From contig NC_087066.1 in assembly GCF_963678635.1 (NCBI RefSeq), forward strand, positions 56,066,312-56,130,311: 64,000 nucleotides of DNA, given 5' to 3'. The translations under genes and the position numbers were made by a program. The notes under the pieces were generated by a model, which saw only the letters and a program-made list of their open reading frames with translations, did no database searches and was not told where the DNA came from. Shown piece by piece: positions 1 to 11,098 of the stretch (its first letter is position 1; each line of letters begins with the position of its first letter). This DNA comes from Symsagittifera roscoffensis (lineage: Eukaryota > Xenacoelomorpha > Acoela > Convolutidae).

Positions 1-1
1 C

Positions 2-1210
2 ATCAGATACAGCGAAACTTATTGTAGACCATCAGGAGCACGATATTTGGTGGGGTCAACGTTGGCTCCAATGTGCAAGAGCAAGTATCCTGTACATTTC
101 GTAGCTGTGGATGCGAAGAGTACAAGAACGATTGTGGATCAAGCCTTTTCAGTGCCGAAGTGCGTGAGGTTGGCAAGAATGTCTGAAAAGTCTTACGAGT
201 TACTGTGTAAGGTTTTCTCAGCAGTTCCAGAGAGAACCAAAGAAGAGTTGGAGTCAATACTAGGAAAGAAGTTCATGGGATATGTGAGCGGGAACTTCAG
301 TGACTTTGAGAAACAGAAACAGAGAGGATCAACTGTCACAGATTACAATGCAGTAGATGAGAATGATGAAATCCACCGAGTGATGATGGAAGTGGAACCA
401 TTGCTGGAAGCTTCGGGAAAACGTAATTGGAGGAGCATCATGTTGACGCATGATGAGTTTCCTTGCCACTGCTTGTTGCAGACCTGGTGGTATCCCAAGC
501 GTAGTAATTTGGTGTTGATCTGGGACTCTGGAGAGCTGCTCTCCATGGGTTTACCAGATTCATCACAGCCCGTAACAATAGTGATAGTGGGAGTTATGAT
601 GGCGATACGATGGCTGGAAGCTCACGTGAGAGAAAATAATAGACAGGAGGCACCAACGAGAGAACAATTGCAGAAATTGGATTGTCTAAAAGATTTAGAT
701 CTTTTTGAGACAATGTGTAAAGTTCTAAATATTCCGATGGAAGTGAAAAAGATATGGGCGAGAAAACGATTGATGCCATGGTTCAGAGCTAACATGACTG
801 CGTGGTTGTACGAATATGCGAAAAAGCATATGTCGAAGCATGGCAGAGTGTACAGTGAATATCAGCTGGACATTGGGGCAGGAGCTTTCAAGCGAGCTTT
901 CGTGACTCATCGGAATGCAGTGACCACCGCTGTGAAAAGAATTTCCAGAACGAGTGAGCGTAGTGGAAATGAGAAGGCAGAGATGCTGAAAGAAGATCTG
1001 GAGAGAAACGTGACGTTGTGTCTCCACAACAGCTTCTGTAGAAACAGAGAATCCAATGTGGATCCTCTACCTTGTTGTAAACAGAGGGTAGAAGAGCAGA
1101 AGTGTTGGAGGACGGCTTCCAACAGCGTCAGGATAGTCAACGACGTGCTACAAGACACGGAAACCGAAAGTGCGGAGTCAGCATCGCAGGAGGAGGAAAT
1201 GGAACATTGA
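2..1210 (+). CDS. ORF3 C-terminal fragment of giant Ty3-like element (copy C), cut by window edge
   Basis: The frame is open from base 2 to a TGA at 1,208-1,210, about 402 codons. It is nearly identical in protein sequence to the last ~400 residues of ORF3 of copy A (37,612-38,816) and copy B (41,773-42,987). It has no stop in this part, whereas B has three. I see no known domain, signal peptide or convincing membrane helix. Cysteine pairs lie near the end, and the C-terminus is Glu/Ser rich. The palindrome GGAGAGCTGCTCTCC falls at 529-543. The rest of the gene lies outside the window. Function is unknown. Its position downstream of pol in the full copies is where an envelope or accessory gene would be. 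Confidence 0.75.
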   Translation: MRYSETYCRPSGARYLVGSTLAPMCKSKYPVHFVAVDAKSTRTIVDQAFSVPKCVRLARMSEKSYELLCKVFSAVPERTKEELESILGKKFMGYVSGNFSDFEKQKQRGSTVTDYNAVDENDEIHRVMMEVEPLLEASGKRNWRSIMLTHDEFPCHCLLQTWWYPKRSNLVLIWDSGELLSMGLPDSSQPVTIVIVGVMMAIRWLEAHVRENNRQEAPTREQLQKLDCLKDLDLFETMCKVLNIPMEVKKIWARKRLMPWFRANMTAWLYEYAKKHMSKHGRVYSEYQLDIGAGAFKRAFVTHRNAVTTAVKRISRTSERSGNEKAEMLKEDLERNVTLCLHNSFCRNRESNVDPLPCCKQRVEEQKCWRTASNSVRIVNDVLQDTETESAESASQEEEMEH

Positions 1211-1723
1211 TGAATGGTCGAGAAAACAAGAGGCAACAAGAAAGAAAGTTAGAAGAATCTAGAAGTTTTAGAACTTCTAAACGACGAAAAAAGAAGAGAA
1301 CAAAGAAATGATGAAGAAAAAATAAAACTCAGAATTGTTTTATGTGTGTGAAAAACTCAAGTGAGAAACCAAGCAACCAAGTTGTAATTGAAAACTGAAA
1401 CATTTTGTTGAGTTCGGAAATTGTTGCATTTATAAATTTGCATTTTGATTTTAGTTGAAGTGGCTTTAGAGACACTCACTTATTATTTATTTAGAAAGGC
1501 TTGAGGGAAGAGTATATTTAAATATTCCAGCCTGCATGATTGTTTTTAATCACTTAGGAAAACTGATCACTTTGTGGTGACACGAAAGACTTGAGTAACC
1601 TCTTGAAGAGGGAGGTTGATACATTGTTCTTTCTAACCACAAAGTTTCTTAGTTTTAATATTCAGGACAATAAACAAGCATAATTTCCGAAGGGAAGGAG
1701 CATAGTAGGATAATTTTTGCTTG

Positions 1724-1752
1724 TTGGTTGGCAGGACTGTCCTGCAAGCCAA
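1724..1752 (+). other. 3' UTR stem-loop with CAGGACTGTCCTG core
   Basis: A 13-nt odd palindrome, CAGGACTGTCCTG, is flanked by TTGG and CCAA arms that extend the stem with a small bulge. The same structure is at 39,331-39,359 in A and 41,218-41,246 in B. B has base changes next to the core but the core pairing is kept. It could be an RNA structure used for packaging, stability or 3' processing; that role is inference. Confidence 0.5.
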
Positions 1753-2352
1753 CACCTTTTAAATCTAAGAGAAAAGAGTTTTAATCGGGACATAGACACT
1801 GGAAGTCAGAAAACATGTTTTATCTTAGGTTATATTCTCAATGTGCAGATGAATGAAAGAATTTGAAGGCTATAGTGATGTAGTATGATGCCAATTGTAT
1901 TCTGCAGTGAGTTGATATGACGTGGATAAAAGTAATTCCGTGCATTTTGTAAATTCTGTTCGATGGCACTATAACCATTTTATGAACATTGCGCGATTCA
2001 ATGAGGACATTGACCGGACTGTCCGGGGAGTATGTGACATTCGACCAGAATGGCCAAAATGCAGTCTCTGCAGAATTCGGTATTTTAGCAGCAAGCCTTC
2101 CGAATTGGCGATTTAGAACGGATAAGGACGTTATTTGAACGATTGGGAAAACGGTGAAGGCTAGAAGATTCTGGAATTCTAAATTTTAAATTTTCGAAAT
2201 GATGACGTAACATTTCTGAGAAATGTTAAAACGGCCATTTTAGCTAAAATAGCAGAAAGAAACAGAACAACTTTTATCTGTGATTGCGAACAGAACGAGA
2301 ATCGAGACTAAAAAACGACAACGAACTACCGAACAGCAGAGGACGTTCCGAG

Positions 2353-2384
2353 TTGCAACTATTGTGCTGTTACAATAGTTGCAA
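2353..2384 (+). other. 13-bp perfect hairpin in 3' UTR
   Basis: The arms TTGCAACTATTGT and ACAATAGTTGCAA pair perfectly around a 6-nt loop. The same arms occur at 39,960-39,991 (A) and 40,577-40,608 (B), while the loop differs in all three copies (gctgtt, gctgct, and gtcgct on the element strand of B). Conserved arms with a variable loop suggest selection on the pairing. Confidence 0.6.
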
Positions 2385-2593
2385 GGCCGTTGCGAACAAC
2401 GGTGAAGGGTAAAAACCAGCCCTCCGAGTTAGCGTGAACCTGAGGTTAAGGAGCTTGATTCGCCGGATTCAAGAATCCGGAAGGGTCTCGGGACGGGAAC
2501 TTTTATGAACTTGTATTGAATTTTAGCATCCTGTCATGTCCTGACTTGAATTTAACTGATATTTAGATTCGTTTTACCAAGAATGAGGAGCTA

Positions 2594-2610
2594 GGAGTTG
2601 GGGGAAAGGG
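2594..2610 (+). promoter_or_regulatory. putative polypurine tract of copy C
   Basis: A purine-dominated G/A tract (GGAGTTGGGGGAAAGGG) sits immediately before the TG that opens the putative LTR. In LTR retroelements such a tract primes plus-strand synthesis at exactly this place. Copy A has the same tract with one extra G at 40,200-40,217. Confidence 0.45.
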
Positions 2611-2611
2611 T

Positions 2612-2953
2612 TGATCCATCTTCGATGGAGATGATGATTTTTATCTACTGAACAAAAACAATAGTAATATAATAAGTAGTAGCCCTGCTTTTAGGAGTGA
2701 CCTCGTGGTCTGGGGATACTGAGACCCAGTCATGAGCTCACTAATTTTGCATGTAATTCAGTTAATTTGAGCGTTCTGGTCGAAGCCGGGGAACAGTAAC
2801 GTTTTTGTCAGCCTGATGTAAGAAAGACCACCGAAAAGTACTGGCTTGGCAGAGACGGTGAAAAACATGCAAAGCTCTGTTTAGGCGCTAGCCAGTCGTC
2901 TTAAGACTTAGTTTTGTTATCCGTCGATATGTATCTTCCGGGCGAATGTTACA
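2612..2953 (+). repeat. putative 3' LTR of copy C, 342 bp
   Basis: The segment begins TGATCC after the purine tract and ends GTTACA, giving TG...CA ends. It has exactly the same length (342 bp) and nearly the same sequence as 40,219-40,560 in copy A. Both copies stop being similar precisely after GTTACA, here followed by TTTATCTGT and the gap. No matching 5' LTR is visible in the window, so the call rests on the ends, the length match and the preceding purine tract. Confidence 0.45.
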
Positions 2954-2962
2954 TTTATCTGT

Positions 2963-2985
2963 NNNNNNNNNNNNNNNNNNNNNNN
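2963..2985. other. assembly gap, 23 N
   Basis: A run of 23 N separates the end of copy C from the polB-tail module. Ten bases of unassigned flank (2,954-2,962) precede it. Confidence 0.99.
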
Positions 2986-3651
2986 TTGATTTTATAAGAA
3001 CTGATCTGGTGTAATGAAGTTATTCATGATGTCGTATTATATTGTTTTCTGATATAAAGACGTAAAATTTTGCGGTATACTTGTTATACAATGCAGTGAT
3101 TTATATAATTTTTGTAATTTACTTTTTTTCTCAAAAAATTTGACTTTTTTGGAAGATTCAGTAGATTTCAGAATAGATTCAGATAAATAGAAAGTGAAAG
3201 TATCTAATAAGTTTTTATTAGATCAAATTATAACAAATCTTATCGTGTTTTGGATCTTTTTGAAAAATTATTTCATTAAAATTCCAAGTTTTCACCCAAA
3301 AACTCTTACCATTGACTTACCATGTATCGAAAAACTAATTAAAAGTCCTTCATTACACAACCCACACGTAATTAACTTTTGATATTTACAAATTAGTTAA
3401 CACGCGCCATGATTTTTGCGAAAAAACTGGACATTTCCACATAAAAATTTCGTTTTTCTTACCATCATCTTACCATCAAACTGAAACCTTACCATCGGTA
3501 TTCCCTATCTTAATACATTGTAGACTCTATACTCAATCTTAATACATAGCTTGCAGACCGGATGCTCTATTCCCTATCATAATACATGTGCTATTGCAGG
3601 ACCCCCTTTCCCCACTTCAGCTCCAACATCTACTACTTACGTTGTTCTCTC
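2986..3651 (+). repeat. 3' tail module of polB element, copy 1
   Basis: AT-rich non-coding sequence, repeated at 5,611-6,275 and 11,321-11,985. Its first bases are the end of the polB reading frame, so it is the downstream flank of polB. It has several CTTACCAT words (about 3,300-3,500) and repeated CCCTATC-TTAATACAT words. It ends at the junction with the minus-strand ORF3-like sequence. A terminal inverted repeat of a Polinton-like element is possible, but I cannot see the partner end. Confidence 0.6.
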
Positions 3652-5388
3652 GGTTGCGCCTAGAGGCTGTTGTCGTCAAGTGTAGATGATGTTGCGGTCA
3701 CACAAATTGCAATCTGCATTTACTTCTCTTTGTACATCCTGCGTCGCTCTTAATTTCGAGTCAGCATTTGGACTCGGAAACTAGGGGTTTCATTAACTTC
3801 CACACCCACATCAGGCTCGTCCTCAGTAACTTATCTGAGAAACTCAACCTAAACTCCACTCGGTTATCAGATTTCGGTATGGAATGTGCAGTCACCTTTT
3901 CTTCCAATACAAAACCCAATTTGAAATGCTGACTGGCAATGCTTCTAATCGTTGATATTCTCGACGAGCAGAATTTCAGCAACACCGCTTTTTCGTAATC
4001 GAAGTGACAATCACGTATGTCCTCAAGTGACAAACACCTATGATGAATAAATTATATGCCAATCCAACAATTCCAGACACATGATGGTATGACTTTTTTC
4101 TGATCGGTCCACAGTTTTCACTGGACTTCAACAGTTTTCCCATTGATTCTTTCGTAAGCCAAAGCTCCTTGTTCGAGAATCTTCGGATGCCATCGGTCTT
4201 CCTCCGGGGTTATAGCTCTACAGGTTCTTTCATATTCATTGGCTTGCTTTCATGAATGACCAACTTATAAGATCAAGGTGTTCGCTAAATCACTGCCTTG
4301 TCTCAGCATTTTTGCACAGGTACTCAACGATGGCACTGACGTTTGTTTCAACATGAACCGGACTAAACAGAGAGCTTTTCTCCGTCTTGCACACGCTACT
4401 GCCGCTCCTTCACAGATCACGAGGTCCCTTAAACTCCTCATCAAGAGCACCTTCTCTTCTTTTGACCTCTTCCTTTCTTCCGAGTCATACTCTTCTATCG
4501 TCAGCCCGTCATATACCAAGCAAATCTTAGTTGCAACTCAGTTCTGGCGTACGGTATCGCTATCAGAGCATGTATTTTCGGAGTAGCTTGCATCTCTTCT
4601 TCAAAGTGACGTAGTACTACAGCTCTCCAAGCTAATCTCATCAATTGCTCAACCATTTCCGCGTGCATTTCTGATGAGACTAACGTTTCATACGCCTTTT
4701 GGTTCATCGTCGTGCCCTGTATCTTATCTTCCAGGTAACTTTCCTTGGCGTCTTTATTTTCCAGAGCAATCAGGTGTCCTCTATCTAAGTTTCTGTACTC
4801 CATCATTTCCATTCATGCACTGGCGGGTTCGTCAATCGAGACGGTGTCCGATACTGTCAATCGGTTAAACTCCAGTGGGTCAGTTGTCCTATGACGCTTC
4901 CCATTCCCTGATTCAAGCCTGATGGTCTGAAATCCCGAAGGGTATTTTCACCACATTGGCTGAGTATCTCCATTTCTAAGGTGGCTCCAGTAAGAGTGCG
5001 GTCACTCCTCTTGGTCTTATAAAAGGCTGATCATAATCCTGCCATGAGAATGGGTGGCACCATCGTTACATCGGTCTTCGTTCTGGACGTGCCAGGCAAG
5101 CTGTCATCGCCTTGCCCCATATCCATGACATTATCGATTCGCTTTTGTTTAGCTGAGTTAGCAGCTCTTGCTGAAATTTCACAATCAACTTTTGTTTTGC
5201 CAGTTTTTGTTATCGTTACTTTGTTGCCTAAACTCATCTTTATGTCAATGGTCTTGTCGATCACCATTTTCGATCTCATCGTTCCTTTTCGAGTTCTGGA
5301 CATGTATACAACCTCTTCGTTGTTTTTTGATGCGTCGCCTTGATCGAAAAGTTAGCTTCACTTTCATCAGTGGCCAAATCAAAACAAT
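3652..5388 (-). pseudogene. ORF3-like pseudogene fragment, mosaic copy 1
   Basis: The minus strand encodes, in at least three frames with stops, a diverged relative of ORF3 residues roughly 1,870-2,445 of copy B. Recognisable blocks are RDCHFDYEKAVLL (near 4,000), YDSEERKRSKEEK (near 4,480) and SRTRKGTMRSKMVIDK (near 5,300). These match A and B at an identity clearly below that between A and B, so this is an older or different subfamily. It is joined at 5,388 directly to the polB C-terminus on the other strand. It is broken and not expected to be functional. Confidence 0.8.
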
Positions 5389-5621
5389 TTATCAGTAAAA
5401 GATTGAATAAACGGGTTCTAGAAGATTCTGGAGACAGTATCATGTCAAAATACAGGAGAGTGTTTGATGAAGCAATTAATCCTAAATCTACTAACAGAGG
5501 ATTCAGAACTATAAATCACATGGTTGCTACATACGAACAGACAAAGAAAGGACTAAGCTATTTTTATCCAAAAGGTCAAGTACAAGATGATGGAATTCAT
5601 ACAAAACCATTGATTTTATAA
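5389..5621 (+). pseudogene. family-B DNA polymerase, C-terminal remnant 1
   Basis: About 77 codons are open from the junction with the ORF3-like fragment to TAA at 5,619-5,621. The residue pattern LNKRVLEDSGD, SKYRRV, NRGFRT and KKGLSYFYPK is what I recognise as the extreme C-terminus of Polinton/Maverick-like or adintovirus-like family-B polymerases. The palm and all catalytic motifs are missing; the matching upstream part survives at 16,777-18,787. The same remnant occurs at 11,099-11,316. Assignment is by residue pattern recalled from the family, not by alignment. Confidence 0.6.
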
Positions 5622-6275
5622 GAATTGATCTGGTGCAATGAAGTTATTCATGATGTCGTCTTATATTGGTTTCTGATAAAAAAATGTAAAATTTTGCGGT
5701 ATACTTGTTATACAATACAGTGATTTATATAACTTTTGTAATTTAATTTTTTCCTCAAAAAATTTGACTTTTTTGGAAGATTCAGTAGGTTTTAGAATAG
5801 ATTCAGATAAATAGAAAGTAAAAGTATCTAATAAGTTTTTATTAGATCAAATTATAACAAATCTTATCGTGTTTTGGATATTTTTGAAATTTTTTTCATT
5901 AAAATTCCAAGTTTTTACCCAAAAACTCTTACCGTTGACTTACCATGTATCGAAAAACTAATTAAAAGTCCTTCATTACACAACCCACACGTAATTAACC
6001 TTTGATATTTACAAATTAGTTAGCACGCGCCAAGATTTTTGCGAAAAAACTGGACATTTCCACATAAAAATTTCGTTTTTCTTACCATTATCTTACCATC
6101 ACACTGAAACCTTACCATCGGTATTCCCTATCTTAAAACACTTTAGACTCTATACCCAATCTTAATACATAGCTTGCAGACCGGATGCTCTATTCCCTAT
6201 CTTAATACATGTGCGTTTGCAGGGACCCCCCTTCCCCACTTCAGCTCCAACATCTACTACTTACGCTGTTCTCTC
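5622..6275 (+). repeat. 3' tail module of polB element, copy 2
   Basis: Follows the polB stop codon directly and is the same sequence as 2,986-3,651 with scattered substitutions (for example CATAATACAT becomes CTTAATACAT). It has no coding potential. CTTACCAT words lie near 5,926-6,120. It ends at CTCTCGG, after which the ORF3-like minus-strand gene begins; the same join is seen in all three modules. Confidence 0.65.
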
Positions 6276-9200
6276 GGTTGCTCCTAGAGGCTGTTGTCGT
6301 CAAGTGTAGATGATGTTGCGGTCACACAAATTGCAATCTGCATTTAATTCTCTTTGTACATCCTGCGTCGCTCGTAATTTCGAATCAGCATTTGGACTCG
6401 GACACTATAAGGGTTTCATTAACTTCCACACCCATATCAGGCTCGTCCTCAGTAACTTATCTGAGAAACTCAACCTAAACTCCACTCGGTTATCAGATTT
6501 CGGTATGGAATGTGCAGTCACCTTTTCTTCCAATACAAAACCCAATTTGACTTGCTGACTGGCAATGCTTCTAATCATTGATATTCTCGACGAGCAGAAT
6601 CTCAGCAACACCGTTTTTTCGTAATCGAAGTGACAATCACGTATGTCCTCAAGTGACAAACACGTTTGATGAAGAGATTATATGCCAATCCAACAATTCC
6701 AGACACATGATGGTATGACTTTTTTCTGATCGGTCCACAGTTTTCACTGGACTTCAACAGTTTCCCCATTGATTCTTTCGTAAGCCTAAGCTCCTTGTTC
6801 GAGAATCTTCGGATGCCATCGGTCTTCTTCCAGGGTTATAGTTCTACAGGTTCTTTCATATTCATTGGCTTGCTTTCATGAATGTTCAACTTATAAGATC
6901 AAGGTCTTCGCTAAATCACTGCCTTGTCTCAGCATTTTTGCACAGGTACTCAACGATGGCACTGACGTTTGTTTCAACATGAACCGGACTAAACAGAGAG
7001 CTTTTCTCCGTCTTGCACACGCTACTGCCGCTCCTTCACAGATCACGAGGTCCCTTGAACTCCTCATCAAGAGCACCTTCTCTTCTTTTGACCTCTTCCT
7101 TTCTTCCGAGTCATACTCTTCTATCGTCAGCCCGTCATATACCAAGCAAATCTTAGTTGCAACTCAGTTCTGGCGTACGGTATCGCTATCAGAGCATGTA
7201 TTTTCGGAGTAGCTTGCATCTCTTCTTCAAAGTGACGTAGTACTACAGCTCTCCAAACTAATCTCATCAATTGCTCAACCGTTTCCGCGTGCATTTCTGA
7301 TGAGACTAACGTTTCATACGCCTTTTGCTTCATCGTCGTGCCCTGTATCTTATCTTCCAGGTAACTTTCCTTGGCGTCTTTCTTTTCCAGAGCAATCAGG
7401 TGTCCTCTGTCTAAGTTTCTGTACTCCATCATTTCCATTCATCCACTGGCGGGTTCGTCAATCGAGACGGTTTCCGATACTGTCAATCGGTTAAACTCCA
7501 GTGGGTCAGTTGTCCTATGACGCTTCCCGTTCCCTGATTCATGTCTGATGGTCTGAAATCCCAAAGGGTACTTTCACCACATTGTCTGAGTATCTCCATT
7601 TCTAAGGTGGCTCCAGTAAGAGTGCGGTCACTCCTCTTGGTCTTATAACTGGCTGATCATAATCCTGCCATGAGAATGGGTGGCACCATCGTTACATCGG
7701 TCATCGTTCTGGACGTGCCAGGCAAGCTGTCATCACCTTGCCCCATATCCATGACATTATCGATTCGCTTTCGTTTAGCTGAGTTAACAGCTCTTGCTGA
7801 AACTTCACAATCCACTTTTGTTTTGCCAGTTTTTGTTATCGTCACTTTGTTGCCTAAACTCATCTTTATGTCAATGGTCTTGTCGATCACCATTTTCGAT
7901 CTCATCGTTCCTGTTCGAGTTCTGGACATGTATACAACCTCTTTGTTGTTTTTTGATGCGTCGCCTTGATCGAAAAGTTAGCTTCACTTTCATCAGTGGC
8001 CAAATCAATTAACAATTTGCTCATTTTCCCTTCACACTTGTCTAATTTGTCAAGGTTTTCCTGCATCAGTGGTCTGTTGAGACCTGTCTTCAACATGGAC
8101 TTGGTCCCGTAGAAATGCACTACTTCCAGATTTCCTCCGTGAAAGCAACTCTGTCCATCCCATAGCCTGTTCTGTTCTCATGATCTCTGTGGTGAGCTTC
8201 CTACTCTCCTTCTGGCAGGGTTCCCAAAAAAGTTACTCGGGCTGCACCTTCTATTATTCTCCTACGCGGAGACTCCGTGAAAAATTCCTTTGCAATGATT
8301 TTCGTCTTGCTAGGAGACCTCTTCTCCAGCAAATCATACGTTATATCCATAAAAGCTGAGGGAGGTTTGAGCGCTGAAGTTTCATCTTCTCCTAGTTCAA
8401 TCGTCCCTGCCAATGTTTCTGCTCCTACTTCGTCATCGTCCCAGAAATTGAAGTCCAAACTAGACGCACGACCTAGTGAGGCTCCATCATAGTCCCTTCC
8501 CGCTTGGTCCTGTTCCATCGGTTCTTGCGGTTGACGGTCTTCTCTCTTCTCGTCGTCTCGCTTTTCATTCTTTCCTGTCACTACTGAAGGTCCTTGTTCG
8601 TCGTTTGTCGTTTCACCTGCAACCTTTGGCACGACTAGCTTGCCAGCTGATCGGTCTTCGTTTTCTCCGTGTTTTATCTTAACTTCCTCACAGCCGAAGG
8701 GCACTAGAGCAGATCTAGTCAGCAGTTTCACAGTTATTGCCAACTCTGGTTTCTTCTTCTTCACTATCAATGCGGCTTCTTGCAAGTCTGCCTTGCCTCT
8801 CATGATAGTTGGCGCCAGGTCCAACTTGGCCCTTTCTTCCTCGAATCTTCCTGGTTTCGGAGTGGCCGCGTTGCTCATCGACTCGTCTATATCTGCAAAA
8901 TGCGTGTATTGCAGCACGGCAGCATTTCTGCATCTGAAGCTTGGGTCCATCGATTCAGAGAACTTCGCCATCCTCCTTTCGTTGGTCTCGAAGGCTCTCA
9001 ACCTGAGGTTGTGTACCACGGAGTCTGCTTCGAGCAACATCCTCCGGAATAAAAGAATATCAGGTATTTCTTCTGGTAGTTTTTTTAATCACTCCAGTCT
9101 TCAGTTTCTTTTCTCACCTACTGATATGGGACTATCAATTGAGGAACTCTTGTTATTTCGTCGCTCGTTCTGTCGTAGGGTCTCAAATTCCACAGTTCTG

Positions 9201-10641
9201 GGAAAACTTCGATATGAGTTCTATCCACTTCGCCCATTCGGTCACGGAAGTGGTCATAGATGTTAACTGCGGTCATATCTGGCTCTGCTATCTTCGCGAA
9301 CAGCAAGTCCTCGCTCATCAATTCGCGTAGCACATTCTGCTTACACCAATTGAGTATGCTCTCGTCCACTGCTGAAATGAGGTTCAGGTGCAACACCGAC
9401 CTTCTATAAGCTTCCACTTTTGCGTCAGGGAATGCAAGCCTCACTGCCGGACCGCATATCGTCGTCACAAACTCACTGACACCCTGATCAGTGCTAAGGG
9501 ATGTGTCCTCATAGCTAGGCTTAAATCAGTACATATGGACATGCCTCCCGCATATCGTCGCACATCTTCTTCTTTTTCTATCGTCTTGTATTCTTTGGTT
9601 CCAATCCAAAGCAATTCTGCTGTAGGAGGCATTGGATGATAGTATGTCTCAGATCCCGTATTTTAGTGCAGGAAACGGTAGCCCTTTTCATATGGAGCTT
9701 TTTCACTTTTTCTATCATCTGCTCGGGATAACGGGTTAAAATCATTAATCTTCTCAACTTTCCTTGTGTGATCGCGTTTAGTGTCAGGATTCCATCCAGT
9801 GGGAGGTTTTTGTATTCCCTCAATGAGCAGCACTGCTGGTCCTTCTACAAAATTTTATGCTCCAAACGTCACTAACAGTCCCAGGAAAACTACGATAGAT
9901 AATCCCGTGACGGACTTGAAGAATTCCCATATCAGATAGTGAGAGAGTCATGGGCAAATTTTTGCCAGGAAGGACGCGGTCCATCCTGCTCCCAACCCTT
10001 CCAACATACTATCTGCCCCCTGGAAATTTTCTTCTCCTCTCACGTTCTGCGTCCAGAATGCTTCGAGTGTTATCTGGCTCATCCTGTCTATGAAATCCGC
10101 TGGTTTTTCTCCTCAATTTTCAGCCAAATTCAGTTCTCTTACTAGGTAAGCGTGGATCTTCGTGATCATCGTGGGGCCCCGCTCAAAAGCGTCCGTGTCC
10201 AATTCGAGGAGTTAAAAATCAAGTGCAGCCACTTGTTTGACTCCGGTTTCGTTCGCAAAACCATAGCTTCCAAATGAGCTTTAGTTTCTTTGTCATTCTG
10301 ATTCTTGGGGCCTTCCTTCTTCATCAAATTCCCTTCCTCTGAACCACAGATCATTAGACATTCCCACTATCACGACGATCATTGTCAATTCCCAATTTCA
10401 TTTTGAGCTGTCTATTGAAATCGTGCAGTTCCAATTCAGACATTTCTTCTAACACGAGCATATGTAGCGAATGGTCTTTGAATCCTCTCATAGCGTTTAA
10501 GATATCCGACCATACTGCAGACAATTCCGACCGAAGAGGCCTCAGATTCATCGTCTCCACTCCGCGGTTTGGTACAGGTATGATCACATCTTATTTCATT
10601 TCTGAGAATAACGTTATCATTGCATACACAAACTCAAGACC
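6276..10641 (-). pseudogene. ORF3-like pseudogene, long fragment in tandem unit 1
   Basis: Read on the minus strand from 10,641 to 6,276 this corresponds to about residues 990-2,445 of ORF3 in copy B. The longest intact stretch is 8,201-9,040 (279 codons; blocks LRLRAFETNERRMAKF and FMDITYDLLEKRSPSK). Others are 9,118-9,468, 9,578-9,823, 10,166-10,354 and 10,354-10,587 (block SDILNAMRGFKDHSLHML). Frameshifts and stops separate them. It has no SGNH block, since that part of ORF3 lies beyond the fragment. The plus-strand open frames here are antisense shadows. It ends at 6,276 at the same point as the other copies. Confidence 0.8.
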
Positions 10642-11098
10642 ATCCCGAAGGGTATTTTCACCACATTGGCTGAGTATCTCCATTTCTAAGGTGGCTCCAG
10701 TAAGAGTGCGGTCACTCCTCTTGGTCTTATAAAAGGCTGATCATAATCCTGCCATGAGAATGGGTGGCACCATCGTTACATCGGTCTTCGTTCTGGACGT
10801 GCCAGGCAAGCTGTCATCGCCTTGCCCCATATCCATGACATTATCGATTCGCTTTTGTTTAGCTGAGTTAGCAGCTCTTGCTGAAATTTCACAATCAACT
10901 TTTGTTTTGCCAGTTTTTGTTATCGTTACTTTGTTGCCTAAACTCATCTTTATGTCAATGGTCTTGTCGATCACCATTTTCGATCTCATCGTTCCTTTTC
11001 GAGTTCTGGACATGTATACAACCTCTTCGTTGTTTTTTGATGCGTCGCCTTGATCGAAAAGTTAGCTTCACTTTCATCAGTGGCCAAATCAAAACAAT
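10642..11098 (-). pseudogene. ORF3-like pseudogene, short fragment opening tandem unit 2
   Basis: Duplicate of 4,932-5,388. It carries the minus-strand block with SRTRKGTMRSKMVIDK (90 codons, 10,741-11,013) and joins the polB C-terminus at 11,098 exactly as in unit 1. It is an isolated piece of a broken gene. Confidence 0.85.

Larger units (their letters stand above)
1211..2593 (+). other. 3' UTR of copy C
   Basis: Non-coding sequence colinear with 38,817-40,199 (A) and, inverted, 40,561-41,772 (B). It starts with an A-rich purine stretch after the ORF3 stop, has AT-rich ATTTA-type sequence near 1,480-1,500, two hairpins (listed separately), one CTGTCCGGGGAG motif at 2,029-2,040, and the element CGGTGAAGGGT near 2,399 followed by AATCCGGAAGGGT near 2,472. 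Short open frames here do not look coding. Confidence 0.7.

Noticed and set aside
1922-2116. Small CDS in the 3' UTR of copy C
   Set aside because: The colinear region of A (39,500-39,720) and B does not keep this frame.
3194-3382. Small CDS in the polB tail
   Set aside because: The duplicated tails at 5,820 and 11,530 do not keep the frame; AT-rich chance opening.
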